Positions 1 to 11,961 of a DNA stretch of 64,000 nt are shown piece by piece. Both the position numbers and the translations under genes were made by a program. The notes under the pieces are model-generated. The model had not been told where the DNA came from, did no database searches, and saw nothing but the letters and a program-made list of their open reading frames with translations. Location of the stretch: contig JAJTUP010000015.1 in assembly GCA_021399435.1 (NCBI GenBank), positions 1,319,534 to 1,383,533 of the forward strand. The letters are read 5' to 3'. This DNA comes from Diaporthe sp. PMI_573. Its lineage: Eukaryota; Ascomycota; Sordariomycetes; Diaporthales; Diaporthaceae. Positions within the stretch are counted from its first letter, which is position 1; each line of letters starts with the position of its first letter.

Positions 1-1159
1 GCATTATCTCATCATCTATGTAGTCTAAGGCCAGAAAACCTGGGCCGGCTTTTCTAATTCCAAGGATCTCGCACCCATTAACGCCGGATGTCTATAGCCC
101 CCCAGGTCACTTCACGTCATAAGCCCAGGGTAAGGGCCGAGGTCGATCGTCGATAGGCCTGCTGCTTCGGGGGGTTCTGCCACCCCGCAAAACCGCTCAA
201 ATTGCAGAGAGACCTTGCCATGACTGCTGTATGTTTCTCAGCCGACATCATACTGTGACGGTAGACGGGGTTCTAGGACAGTACAGAAAGTAGCATTCAA
301 GAGGGGCACGATTGTTGACGGGTGAATCCCAACCCTCTTTCAAGCGCACATGTGGCTAGTGTGCTAGTGGCCATTGGGGCTGATTTGATGGTGAACGTTG
401 AATGGTTCGTTGGCACTCGGCGGGCTGCCTCACTAAGCGAAACAGAGTTTCAATGGCTGGGGGTGGCAGTAAGCCTGTAGTAACGTGTGATTGAGTGTTG
501 AATATGGTGAGCATGGTTTCGCCGTGGCGTGTTCGCCGTCCAGTCAGAACGAGTCGCGGCTGAGAGCTGCATTCATTGAGCCCGGAACGCCAGAGCGGCT
601 TGTGACAATCGATGGACGCTTTGTCGACGGCCTGCACGTGGCCGGCCTCGTAAGTCTTCCTCAAGGGAGCCTGGAGATCAGGGGACCGGGAGACCAGTGG
701 ATCAGTGGATCAGTGGAAGAGACGCGCGGATGTCTTCAGAAATCTTTTCTACCATTGTTAAGAATTATATAAAATACAGGAATTTCCCTAGATACACTCC
801 TCTATTGATGCAGTTCGTGCCAGGTAAGGCTAGCCAGGTCATGACAGGGCTGTAGCCGTCTCTACCCGCGGGTAGCAGCAGACATTAACCACTAGGTTGT
901 CCAGCAAGATAATTGTCGCTTCGAAGGGGGCGGGAAACAGCCCTCGCAAGAAGATATCGAACAAAATGTCAATCCAAATCATCAACTCCGTTGAACCCGG
1001 GCCAGTTTATATGGTCTGGCCCCATGCTTTGATTCGCCAGTGCTGCCATTTCGCCACGCCATAAAACACCTAGTTCCGTTGTCAAGCAGTTTATATGATC
1101 CCCTCACGAGTCCAGGTTGTGCAATATGTACAATCAACCGTCCGCATGGGGTTGCCTGT
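1..1159. other. Left-edge intergenic stretch, no gene seen
   Basis: I find no open frame with protein-like composition, splice pattern or recognisable family on either strand. A 93-codon open frame at 491-772 (+) and an overlapping one on the other strand have no recognisable features. A short direct repeat of GTGGATCA occurs near 696-715. The stretch lies downstream of the leftward-transcribed Skg6-like gene and probably holds its 3' UTR next to 1160. Confidence 0.5.
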
Positions 1160-3502
1160 TTAAGGGCCCTTCTTCGTGTCTACACCACCAATGTTCCACG
1201 ACGGTTTCAGTGACTCCATTGCTGCGTCCTGGGTAAAGATGACGTCTCCGGGCAGACGGCTGACACGGCCGGCGCCGCTGCGCATAGCATAGCTGGCTGC
1301 TTGTGACACACCGCTGCGGTTGGACCGGATGGAGCCCGCGTCACTCATCGAGTCGGGGTCCTTGAACTTCCGTGGTGGAGCAAAGTCAAGACCAGTAAAC
1401 GTGCTCGACTTCCGCAGGACGTGACTGTTTCCGAACTGTTAGCACATTGCACGTGAGCGGAGGGCGGGGAAGACTCGGTACTTACGGGCTAGGGAGAGCA
1501 GCCATCTCATCGAAGGTGCTCACTAGTGGTGAAGCAACGGGAACCTTGGGTGCGTACTGGCGACGCTCGCCAAGAGGGCTTTGGGACCTTCCGGCCGCGC
1601 GTCCGCTAAACGACTCTGGGGGAGCGAAGTCGGCCGCGTTGATGAGGGAGAAGTGGTCGTCCGTGAGCTTGGAAGGAGTAGGCAAGGTGTTCAGGGCGGC
1701 AGGGGGCGGCATGGGCTTCCGGGGCCTTGCGGACATGGCGGACCCGGAGCGAGGGGCGCGGGCCGAGGCAGAGGAGTCAGGTCGCGGGCCAAAGGACATA
1801 GCAGAGCCGGCACGTGGCATGCTCATGCCGCTGATGGAGCCTCCGTGGGGGCGGCCGCGGAATGGCCCTCTGGGTCCGGGCGATCCCGGACCCCTTGGTC
1901 CAGGGCCGCGAGGACCAGGCCCACGCGGACCGGGGAAGCGGGATCCAGATGGAGGAGGCGTCATCGCACGACGGCCAACGGGCTGCGCGTAGGGCATGAT
2001 GAACTGGTTCGAATCAGGATCGAAGTAGGCGCCGTCTCCAAGCTGGTTTCCGCCAGCCGCGGCGTACTGTGTTTGTCTGTTGGGGTCCTTGTCCTCGAAG
2101 TATTCCTTGTAGAAGGATCGAATGCGATTAGCCCGCGTCTCTGGGTCCTCAGACTCGATCACCTCATCTGGCGGGAGAGGGCGGAATCCAATCGACAAGC
2201 GGTTCTTGTTCTGGACGGGAACACCAAGAGCACTCTCACGAACACGTCCACGCCCACGCTCCTCCTCATCTTGTTGTGGCTCCTCAATCGCCGGGGGGAA
2301 GCTGTAGTCTGCATAGTCGTCGGTATACTCGATCGCCGCAGACACACTTTGGTGACCAGGACCCGCATTGACGGCGACCTCGGCGAACGGAGAGTTTTGC
2401 TTGGGGGCTTGGGGGCCGTTCAACACGCCGAGGCCGAGGGTGCTGTCCGTGGTTGACCGAATGGCGAGCTCATCAACCGATTCCTTGCTGGTGTGGTTTG
2501 AGAAGTCGGGCATGTTCAATTCCTTCGGTGGCTCAGGAGCACCCCTCTGTGCCACTGGAGCGGGTTGCTGGATTTCGGGGATGATAGGGGCGGGAGAAGA
2601 AGCATCGTGATGCGGCATAGGCTCATGCTCCGGGACGGTCGGCTCCTTCCCGGGAGCCGATGGTACGAGTTCGGAGGCCGGAGACTCAACAGCAGTCACT
2701 GACGACGATGCACTGGGTGTCAGAGGAGAGGGCGACTTGGGGTATGAGTTCTGTCGCAGAGGAGTGGGCTGTGGGTAGCCGGGGGACTTCGGATAGGCGT
2801 AGGACTGGCGAGACACGCGCTTTGTCGAGGATGTCATGACGGAGGGCGTGGATCGGCCGGACTTTTCGAGGGAGCGTATGGAACCTGTCTCGCTCATGTA
2901 TGTAGCGATCGGTCGGTATGGGTCGTCGGGTTGGTGCAGCGTCTTGGCGAGGGAGTTCATCGACTCTCGCGAGCCTTGGACGTTCTCAGGTAGCAGGTAA
3001 GGGCTCGACAGGTTCATGTCCAGTGATAGACCACGGGTCTTCTTCGACTTCTCACCACCGAGACCCAGAGCACTCTTGCGCTTCGACTTGGAACTGCCAC
3101 CATCTCCCGCACCGAAGTCCAATGATTTGTGAGCCTCATTGGCATCCTCCATTGCCTGGCGCTTAACATTCCTGCGGTGGAAGTAGAAGAGAACACATGC
3201 AAACACAACCACCACCGGAACCCTGTGTACCATTAGCATGCCACACTGTCAAGCCACGGTGGATTCAAGACTCACAAGACACCGACGGTGATTTGCGTCG
3301 ACACGTTCAAGTTGGTGGGCTTCTCGCAAGTGTTAGACGATGCGCTCTCGGTGCAGTCCGAGGAGCTTGACGATCGGCCAACGACACGACTGGGAACGAC
3401 GTTCCAAGCTCTTCTGACGGTCTCTTGCTCGGGCTGCATGGCGACACTCCTCCGGATGGGAACTCTGGGCCCCAGGTGGTGGGCGTAGTTCATTCCGTCC
3501 AT
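1160..3502 (-). CDS. Skg6-like single-pass membrane protein
   Basis: Three exons on the minus strand: 3502-3276, 3222-1486 and 1424-1160, giving 742 residues. Both introns (53 and 61 bp) have GT-AG ends, and joining them keeps the frame; the first joint completes a continuous membrane helix at about residues 71-90. Just after the helix comes a basic stretch followed by a motif resembling KRQ..EDA..HKSLDFG, which I associate with fungal Skg6/Tos2-type proteins; this family call is from memory. The rest is low-complexity Ser/Pro-rich sequence with a conserved-looking patch near LPPDEVIESEDPETRANRIR and a Gly-Pro-Arg repeat (PRGPG units) around residues 535-570. No signal peptide precedes the helix, so it could be a signal-anchored type protein. 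Budding-yeast relatives act in polarity and cell-wall growth; the role here is inferred. Confidence 0.75.
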
Positions 3503-5714
3503 ATTTGCGCTTTAAACCACCAGCTCTGCAGGACTTTCAAATCGTTTCGATTTGCTGGGCACGTTGCTGTTTGTTTGCGGCCGAGTCCACACAGGAAGAA
3601 CAGGTTCACAGTCCTGGCAGAAGACAATCGATCCTACAGGAATTAAGGCTTTGCCGTCGAGATCGTGGATCCGGTAGAGCGGCTCGGGTGCAATGTTGAT
3701 AGAAGGACTGGCTGGCTTGCAGGATAGGGAATGAGGCAATCGACAAACTCCAGATGCCTTGGGTTCGAGAAGGAGCGGATGTTCAAAAAAAGACAGAACG
3801 ACTATATAAAAATGAGTGACTTAAGGACTGAGGACCGCTCGTAACGAATGTGCGACCTGCTGGCAGGCTTGGTGAGGCGGAGGACGACGACTATGAGGTT
3901 GCTGCAAGCATCGAAGTCCTCTCGGTGAAGCTTCACGCCAAGGCAGGGTCGAGGGTGAGAAGAGGAGTGGGATCCTGATGAGGAGCAGGAAAGAGAGACA
4001 AAACAGTGATCGACCCGGCGGCAGAAGAGGAAGCGGCTCGAAGAAGAGCGGCCCAGACCCAGGGTCAATACACACAGCACCCACCGGCAACACCCAAGAT
4101 AGAGCGGGTCGGGGAAATGAGAAGGAGACCGGGGGACGGGGGCTCTGCGCAGCGGTATCGTCAAATGTTCATCCAATCTGTGGCCAGGGGCCCCTGAGCG
4201 TTTGCGGGACGGGCAAATCAGAGGGCTGATGTGCCTTGCATCCCAGGGACAGGGGCGTGCGGAGCTGAGCCAAACACCTGCACAAGTGCTGCACAAGTCA
4301 ACGAAACGCACAATTGCGAGCGTTTAATCTCGCCTGTAGATTAGCGTCGGTGCTTTCCTTGCACCAGGGGACATCACCGAACCCATCCACTTCCAAATAA
4401 AATCCAAGTGGGCTGCCGAGATTATGTGGATCGGCACCTCTCAGGGGGTTGCACCTGGGAGGTGACTGACGTTCTCTATTAATTGTCGCAGCAGCTGAAG
4501 AAGCAGCTGCCACATCTGCTGGAGAGGCTTGCAGCTCGGCCATCCCAGCAGCCCAGCAGATTGGGTGAGCCGTTGGAACCAGAGGGTGGCCTCTGTCGAC
4601 CTGGTGTCTTTGTCGAGCCCGACCATTGGGAGACTATGAGGTCTGCTGCTTGACGACAGGTAATCAAGCCACTGCGAAGCATTTGCTTCTTCTCGATTAA
4701 GGGGCCAGTGACGCCGATCTCTGCATCCCAAAGCTTCTTCGGCTGAGTCAGAAGCTTCCTGGCAGCCTGTTTTGCCCAGCACTGCAGCTGGTAACACTTC
4801 GGCGCACTCCTGTTTGCGGCGGGCGGGCGGGCTGGGTGCGAGGAGCCCATGCTTGCCGTGCAACAAAACCTGGCCCTGACCCCAATGCAACTGCACGTCC
4901 GGCAGTGTGATAAACAGGGCCATCGTCAGGGGCAGCGTTCGAGAACCAAGTGCTTGCGGTGATTTCTGCGCAATGGAGAGCCTGTGGAGATCAGGCTAGT
5001 CGAGCCAAAAAGCAACGTCGGTTTGGGACCCGTATTCCCAGTTAGCTCGTGTAACCTAACGGAAGGAAGAAGGAAGACCCAGCGGGCCCAGGTACCCTGG
5101 TACCGTCCCGGCTACACGAATTAGCCTCACATTTGCTCCCAATCCAAGCCTGCGCGTCATTGGGTCCTTGATATTATCATATCTATGCTTCCTTCATATA
5201 GATATGCTCTTGCAGACGCGAGACACAATCTCGCTGGAGGTTATATTCCCGTAGTGCAAGGGCCTGGCCTGCTTGTCGCCTCAGTAGATGATGAATCCGT
5301 CGAGCTCATCTGTTCGTGGGCCTGGCCAGGCCCAGGGCTCCCAAGCGTTCGCGTATGGCCTGTCCTTTTGCACTGTTTCTTGTGCAATCACCTCCTCCTG
5401 GTCAAATATCTGAAAGAAGTCTGTATCTTGTAAAAAAAGGCTGCCAAATAGTACCTTGACTCGATTTCCTTATCACATGCAGAGGTTTTCCCACAGCAGG
5501 TCATGAGATAGGAGGTCATTCTACAGGAGGGTATCCCATAGGAGGGCATCCCATAGGAGGTCATCCTATCGAAGACTATCCTACAGGAGACTGGGCGGTG
5601 ATCAATAACCGAGTGGCTCACCAAGTCGACGCTGTGGCCGCGTAGCAGACACCTGAGCAGAGCTCGTGGCAATTGGTAGGCCGGGCTGATTGATTCGTTG
5701 GTGATGAATTGAAT
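3503..5714. other. Intergenic region between Skg6-like and DHX35 genes
   Basis: About 2.2 kb containing the upstream region of the Skg6-like gene and the downstream region of the helicase gene. Open frames on the minus strand (3802-4311 and 4441-4923) have no recognisable domain, no convincing splice partners and odd composition, so they are not called. The only structured feature is the 15-bp minisatellite at 5483-5597. Confidence 0.5.
5483..5597 (+). repeat. 15-bp minisatellite, locus A
   Basis: About seven head-to-tail 15-bp units with consensus near AGGTCATCCCATAGG. Unit starts fall at 5483, 5498, 5513, 5528, 5543, 5558, 5573 and a degraded one at 5588. Units differ by substitutions but keep the 15-bp spacing. 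Related arrays lie at 31,660-31,843 (same strand) and about 19,970-20,025 (opposite strand). It sits just past the 3' end of the DHX35 gene. Confidence 0.85.
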
Positions 5715-7781
5715 TTACTTTTTGAGCTGGTAGAAGTTTGGCGCATACTCAAGCAGCCAGCCCTTCTCGATCCTGCAGATATCCCGGATGAACGTTTTGT
5801 TGGCTGTCTCCATGACTTCGTGAAAAATAACCCAATCAGCCTTTCGATTAAACATGATGCTGCTCGGATGGGCATAGAGGACTGTTCCGCCGTCAATGGT
5901 GCGAAACGTGCCATCCGGTACCATTCTCGCCGCCTGGGAAAAATACCCTGTTGTCAGGCAGCGTCTTATTTGCTCAGCTTTCCTTGCTAGGTCGTCGTTT
6001 GGGGTGTGCTTGACGGCAAGTGACTCTTCCGTGTTGATGCCGAATCGCTCAAGATATCGCTTCAACTGCGCCCTTATACTGACTGCACGGGTCATGGCCT
6101 TGAAGTTGAGGTTGTTGTCATGGCAGAAACGTCCCTCCTTGCGCCCTGTGCTCACAAAGGCCTGGTATACATTGAGAAGAGTGAGGTGGTCACCCTCCTC
6201 CACTGCGAACTTCCGCCTCGAGCTTTCTAGCTCCTTCTGTCGGTCATAATCATTTTGAACCCACACGTTACCTCCAATGCTCGTCATCGCTGCTATGGTC
6301 AGGATTTCGCTGACGCAGCCGAACAGGTCGGCCGAGAGCAAGGTTTTGGCCATCATGGGCTCTACTGCCAGTTCTGCCATGCGTATTCCCAGCGGCCTCG
6401 TTAACTTGCAGTAGCCATCCAAAGCACCAAGTGAATAAAGTAGCTCCAGTGCCCTGGACATCAACTCAGCCGGGGGTGGTGTCAAAAAGTCAAAGCGCAG
6501 GAAGTTGGTGATTCCGAGAGCCCCAAGCTGCAGTATGAACGGCGCGAGGTTTGATCTCTGGATTTCTGGTACGTTGGCATTGGGCAAATTCGTGTATGTT
6601 TCCTCCTTGTAGAGTCGAAAACATTTTCCAGCTCTTGTCCGACCTGCTCGGCCTGCTCTCTGAGCAGCTGCTGCCTTGGAGATCGGAACCGCTGTCAGGG
6701 TTTCAATGCCGGATAGTGGGTTGAAGGCCCTTTCCTTGACATGTCCACAATCTACAACATAGGTTATGCCATCAATAGTGACCGACGCTTCGGCGATGTT
6801 CGTCGAAAAGATGACCTTTCTCGTGTTGTCTGGTGCCTGCTCAAAGACATACATTTGTTGTTCTGTCGAGAGCCCAGCATACAGTGGAAGTGGCAGCAAG
6901 ACTTGCGATGTCGAGCCTGACTGGGCGGAATGCTCCACGACTGCGTTGACTGCAGACTCGATCTCGTCCCTTCCTGTCAGAAAGACGAGGATGTCACCTT
7001 TTGGCTCTTTAGCGTGGATTTCGAGCACTGTGCTGATGGCCTTTTCAACGTAATTTTCAGCAGGGGATTCCAGGTAGAGTATGTCAATGGGGTACGTCCG
7101 ACCCTCAATACTGATGATCGCACCTGTAACCTGGGGCTGATCCGGGGCGTGCATCTCACCCCGCCTAGTGAAGAATTCGAGGAACTCTTCAGCTTGAAGA
7201 GTGGCGCTGCTTATTATGATTCTCAGTTCTGGGCGTCGCTTGAGGATCTTGTTAAGCAAGCCCAGAAGAAAATCAGTACTGATGGACCGCTCATGAGCCT
7301 CGTCGACCATGATGACGGAGTAACGAGACAAAAGCGGATCAACGAGGGCCTCCCGAATGAGCATTCCATCTGTTAGGAATTTGATGCGTGTCGCAGCCGA
7401 TGAGACATCGTCAAATCGGATGGAGTATCCCACCTCTTTGCCCAACTCACTGCTCGTCTCCTCGGCTACCCTGACAGCCACAGTTGTTGCAGCCACGCGG
7501 CGAGGCTAGAAAGTCTGGTCAGCAAGCTCTATCTGACAAAGCGACAGGTGTGGGCTCACTTGTGTGACGGCAATGACTTTTCCGTTGACGCACCAGCCAG
7601 CCTTCTCAAGGAATTGGGGAATCTGCGTCGTCTTCCCACTTCCGGTCTGCCCAACAACAATGGTGACTTGACCAGTCTCGACCAGGTAGAGTAGGCTCTG
7701 TCGATGCTTCGCTATGGGTAAGAGGGCAGGCGGCTTGTGAAGAGCTGGGATGAAGGATGAACCAAGCTCGGGCTCTGCCAT
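5715..7781 (-). CDS. DEAH-box RNA helicase, DHX35 type
   Basis: Two exons on the minus strand, 7781-7560 and 7505-5715, separated by a 54-bp GTGAGC...CTAG intron, giving 670 residues. RecA-like domain 1 carries motif I GQTGSGKT (44-51), motif Ia TQPRRVAATTVA formed exactly across the splice joint, DEAH (142-145) and SAT (174-176). Domain 2 has STNIAEASVTI and QRAGRAGRTRAG, followed by the helicase-associated (HA2) and OB-fold regions ending in a long C-terminal arm. This order and the short N-terminus match DHX35, a DEAH ATPase linked to the spliceosome in animals and filamentous fungi and absent from budding yeast. The start at 7781 has a good context (CCAACATGG). A WPSGPTAP segment upstream resembles the family N-terminus but begins after an in-frame TGA and has no ATG, so an extra upstream exon is possible. 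Confidence 0.93.
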
Positions 7782-8561
7782 GTTGGTTTGCGCCGGAGCT
7801 GTGGGTCCTGAAGGCCACAATCATCGACGCCTGTTGGAAGTGTAGAGAGCGATGAGGGCATCCATGCAGTTCCAGACATGCATAGCAAAAACCTAGGGTT
7901 AGACCCTGGTTCTGCTAGCCATTTGGGTTGCCAGGAATGGCGGCAGAAGCGGATGTGCCCTACGAGGCCGGGCGCGAGCAGAGGTAGCGTTGAAGCCCGA
8001 TCCGCCTGACCTGCTTGGCCCATCATCCCACCTCGACTCCTTGAATGGCGGGCGCATCGCTCGTCACTGTCAACTAGGCTTCCTTCTCCCACCTTGGAAA
8101 ACGGTTCCTTTCCACTCCCACACTTCACCAGGCTCCGCCCCCGACAGCCGTGATTGTTGCCCGGATTCCAGTGACTGTGCACTCGTGTGCTCCTGCGAGT
8201 ACTTCTCTGCTTGCCTCGTCTGCCCACTTCTCGCACCTCCTTGTGGTTGTGGTCTACGAGGCTTTCCCGCCTGCAGACTGGGCAGCCCACCTTCCCTGCC
8301 TTTCTTTCTCTTGGATTCCGTCCTGCTCTTGGGCTTCTCTGGTTCAGCAAGCCGCGCTTGTTGAACCTATGCGCGTAAGGAGAGCAACGAAGCGATTGTT
8401 TGGTGCTCCTGAGTTTTGTCTAGAGCTCTCCTCGAACACTGTTCGCACACTCGCGATCTTCTTGGTCGCTCCGAGTCGGTCTTCCTCCTTCTGTTTCCGT
8501 TGTCAATATCCTGTTTCCACATTGTGTACCGTCATGGTAAGCTCATGAGCATTCGTTCACC
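7782..8561. promoter_or_regulatory. Divergent promoter region, DHX35 / DUF2293
   Basis: A 780-bp gap between head-to-head genes. Its right half is strongly C/T-rich on the plus strand, as is common upstream of fungal start codons. Overlapping open frames on both strands look like composition artefacts. I see no clear TATA box. Confidence 0.5.
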
Positions 8562-11324
8562 ATGGGGAGGGAGAAGAAAACAACGCTGGCGGCCGCGACC
8601 GCCGGCAAGACCGCGAAAGAGAGGCATCAGAGAACGGGGAGGGACAACAGCGCCTGGACGGCACCCGTCCGGACAGACCTGGTTGCCCTCCCGGAGAAGA
8701 ACATCACATCCAAGCACAAGTCTTACTTCCAGGTTTTCGAGAACCATGATAAGAAGGAGAAAAAACTCGAGTTCCAGGTATGCGACACCATCGCCATCCC
8801 CTCCATTTGACTGCGCAACTCATTTGATGCAGATTACAACTGAGAAGATCCCTCCTCCCGGATTCGACTTCGTGCCTATCGGGAACCCCGAGCTCACTCA
8901 AGCATGCAAGGAGCTTTCACGGGAACGGGATGCAATGATTTTCATTGTTTGTGTATGTCAAGCCCAGCTGTTTTGCTCACTACTTGCAGGACCTGTATTT
9001 TAACGGCCGAACGCTTTCTCAGACGGCAAAAGATGCCAACGCGAACAAGCTCGCACTTCAGATGAGCCGCACTGGCCACCATATCAGGCGTACCATTGTC
9101 GAAGAGGCGCGTGCTCAGATCGGCGAGGAAGATGCCTCGACTGCCTCGAACTCGGGGGAGCCCGAGCCGATTCCTGACACCCAGGAGGAGTACAATGCGC
9201 AAGCCGACGCTGCGCTGAGGGACCTTTTCCCGCGAATACCGAACACCGACAGGCAGATGATCATCGAGCATGCCTTCAAGCTGGTCAGTAACATGATTCC
9301 CCAACAAGCAAGAATTCACTCCAACATGTCATGGTCTATAGGGCGGGACCTTCCAAGGACAGCCAGTCGTGGGCATGGTGAAGACATTGCCCCTCTCTCG
9401 ACGCGTGCAACTCGCCGTTCTAGCCCATATTCGACACAATCATACCCGATATGATCAGCTTCTGAGGGAGGCTGATTACCAGACCGCCAGAAAAGTCGTC
9501 GAGCACCATTGTTTAGATTTCCTCGTCAAGTGGCGAGGGGATGAAGAGACTGGGCGGGATCAGTTTGACGAGATTCTGCGCGAGGTAATTGTTCTGTCGG
9601 ACGATTCAGACGAAGAGTCGGAGGACGATGAGTCCAGCGATGAGGACTTTGTGCGCATCGACACAGTTCCGAACCCTCAACACGGTTTCGCAGGGTCTCC
9701 GAGAGCTGGTAACTCTCCACCTAGGCATGGATACTCGACACGGTCGGGACCGAGCATGGCGCCCTCCTATAAACACCCGGTCTCATCAGCTGCTGCCAAC
9801 GGCGCTACCCAACGTACCAAGCCCCAAAGACCTAAGAAGACTAACCGTGGCTTCAAGCGTTACGAGGCTGTGGCCAAGCGCTGGGAAGAAGCTGTGAATC
9901 GCAACCGCTACGCGCAAAAAACTGTTCCAGTCGGACACGCTGCACCTATGGACAGGATGCCCAGCCAGGGCTCCCGGCGGCTTCCCTCGCTTGAGATCAT
10001 CTCGCCTGGGCCCAGAGCTGACTCCCCTCGCAACTCATACATGGCTTTGACTCCGTCACATTTCCATCGTGGTGGACACAATCAGGGCCAACCGCCCCGC
10101 CCAGATGACCGCCTCCCGATTGCTAACCTCGAGCCTCAGCGACCCATGCCCATTCCTATGCCCATGCCCATGCCCATGCCCATGTCCAGCTATACTGGCC
10201 CTCAGTCTGTACCACAAACAGGTTCTCAATCTGTCCCTCCGGAAGCTATGATTGTTGCCAGACGTATCACCCGTGTTCCGGTTGGTTCACATCTGCAATC
10301 TGGCGCAGCTCCTCAAAGACCTTATCACGAAGAGCTGAAGGACTATCTTGTCCCGTCTATCGAGCCCGTATCTCCCCACTCGGGACCGGACGTGCCTGTG
10401 TTCGTGCGTCAGGTAATCCGTGGAGAACCCAGAGGTCCAGAGCAAGTGCCTCCTGGACGGACCGTACTTTTCTCACACCCGCCGCCTCTACAAAGCCACA
10501 GAGGGGACTTCAGGTATGACCAGTCGGATTCTGGCAGCAATGACCGACTAGGATCAACAATGCCTTTACGAATTGGTGAGCAGCTCGCGACGCAACGCGA
10601 CTATTACCCTGGACCACCAGCAAACTCGGCAGGCGCAGCGCCTGAGCATGCAAGACGGGTCTATCGAGTACGAGAACCCATAGAGGACAATCGTCGCTCG
10701 CGTGAGCCTCCCGTTATAACCTCGAAACGGGTCTTCCGGGTACACAGAGAAGCTCCTCCTCCAGTGTCCTGGGAAGCAGATCCGGTTCGGGTGCGGGACT
10801 TTAGCCCACCCCGCATGGATCAGTATATTGGGCGCACCTTGCCCTCGGTGAGATATGAGAACACTGAACCCCGTCGCATTGTGTATGGAGAAGCCAGCGC
10901 TTCTCGGTTTAAGGCCTACGACCAAAGTTCCGTCTCGAGCTCGGCGCAGCTACATAACCGCGAAGACCATCGTGCACCATCTCCAGGCTTCCGGCAAGCA
11001 AATGCATTCACCCGGCCAGATTCATTTGTTCCTATTCGTCCAACAACAACAACAACAACAACAACAGCGGTACATCAGGGTCCTCCAGCTCGTCCATCTT
11101 TCCACGAAACAAACTCTGCTCACCAAGACGTTGCGGGCTACCATCACAGAGGGCGAGTCAATATCTCGTATGAATGGTACCATCGTCAACTAACAAAACT
11201 GTACAGCCATGCTTATCACGAGACACCACCAAGAACTCAACACGCCCGGACTGGTTCCTCTGATGTTAAGTACTTGTATGAGCAGCCAGTCCCGAATCGA
11301 GATGTTGTCATCATCCGCCAATGA
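8562..11324 (+). CDS. DUF2293-domain protein
   Basis: Four exons: 8562-8777, 8833-8952, 9023-9283 and 9342-11324, giving 859 residues. All joints are phase 0. The N-terminus (MGREKK) and the block from about residue 155 to 265 (PIPDTQEEYNAQADAALRDL, NTDRQMIIEHAF, then PLSRRVQLAVLAHIRHNHTR and FLVKWRGDEE) match the fungal DUF2293 family, a conserved family with no established function that I know of. For intron 2, the acceptor at 9022 (70 bp, TTTAAC branch) is preferred over an earlier CAG at 8989 that would give a 37-bp intron. The C-terminal two thirds are low complexity, with an acidic stretch after the domain, a Pro-Met run and a Thr run. A possible further intron around 11,149-11,206 (ACTAAC branch, GTACAG acceptor) could remove 13 codons in frame, so the last 60 residues are less certain. 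Confidence 0.88.
10143..10184 (+). repeat. CCCATG hexamer repeat inside the DUF2293 gene
   Basis: A short tandem of CCCATG units, with one CCTATG variant, encoding alternating Pro-Met (plus Pro-Ile at the start). It keeps the reading frame and is a likely length-polymorphic site. Confidence 0.8.
11040..11066 (+). repeat. CAA/ACA triplet microsatellite in coding sequence
   Basis: An uninterrupted run of about nine ACA triplets in the DUF2293 frame, encoding a threonine run. Confidence 0.85.
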
Positions 11325-11961
11325 CATGGACTATAAGATTTCGGTGAGAGTCTGCGTGTACGCGCGTCAACAATTCATTGTGAGAAATCTTGAAGTGGTG
11401 CAGGAGGGCGATTTCTTGCGACTCTAGGTCGCGGCTATCTCTGGGAAAGGGGTCAAGTGAAGTGAAGTGTCAATGACGATGTTGTGTGGCCCAGTCGACC
11501 GATGAGTCGGCTATCTGTCTTACGTGCATAGCATGGCGTTCTGATTCAGCATTGGCACCAGCCATCCGGGAGGCATACATGTTCAGGAAGAGGTTTCGTC
11601 AGGTTTTCATGCATCAATCAGCATCAAAGGAATCGAATACGGAGTCGCGGCGACTTAGAGGCAAATCAGTGAAGGGTTCCGTAGTAAGGCATCAAATGTG
11701 CATGACCTTGTTTTAAATCTTGATGTAACCATACCCGGAACGTGGTCTGCAGTGGAGAGGTCCAACATAGACCACAATACTCCCATGGAACAACAAACGC
11801 ATGCTCCTAGCTGTCACCAAATGTGCTTCATGGTTTCAATGACATCCATCCATCCAACACCAGATCTCAAGACGCTGAACTCAAGGACCACCCGCTCTGC
11901 TTTCCGCGCAAGCGCATCTCAGATAGCGCAAGCAACGTCTGATGCTGCGAACCGTGAGGTC
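11325..11961. other. Convergent intergenic region, no gene seen
   Basis: About 640 bp between the 3' ends of the DUF2293 and Vps20 genes; it must hold both 3' UTRs. Short open frames (for example 11,486-11,716) show nothing recognisable. Confidence 0.5.

Noticed and set aside
1581..2456. 291-codon plus-strand open frame over the Skg6-like gene
   Set aside because: Antisense shadow of the Pro/Gly/Arg-rich coding exon.
4441..4923. 160-codon minus-strand open frame between the Skg6-like and helicase genes
   Set aside because: A second overlapping frame on the same strand is nearly as long, neither resembles a known protein, and no splice partners are evident.
5483..5597. Regularly spaced units considered as a CRISPR array
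   Set aside because: Units are contiguous 15-mers without spacers, and the organism is eukaryotic.
5500..5600. AGGAGG strings read as ribosome-binding sites
   Set aside because: They are part of the 15-bp minisatellite in a nuclear fungal genome; bacterial-type initiation does not apply.
7606..7824. Alternative start of the DHX35 helicase at MIVAFRTHSSG or at a TTG giving WPSGPTAP
   Set aside because: The first is out of frame with the helicase core; the second has no ATG and follows an in-frame TGA. The ATG at 7,781 is used instead.
8953..8989. 37-bp version of intron 2 in the DUF2293 gene
   Set aside because: Too short for a typical fungal intron and it inserts 11 residues I do not recall in the family; the 70-bp version has a better branch site.
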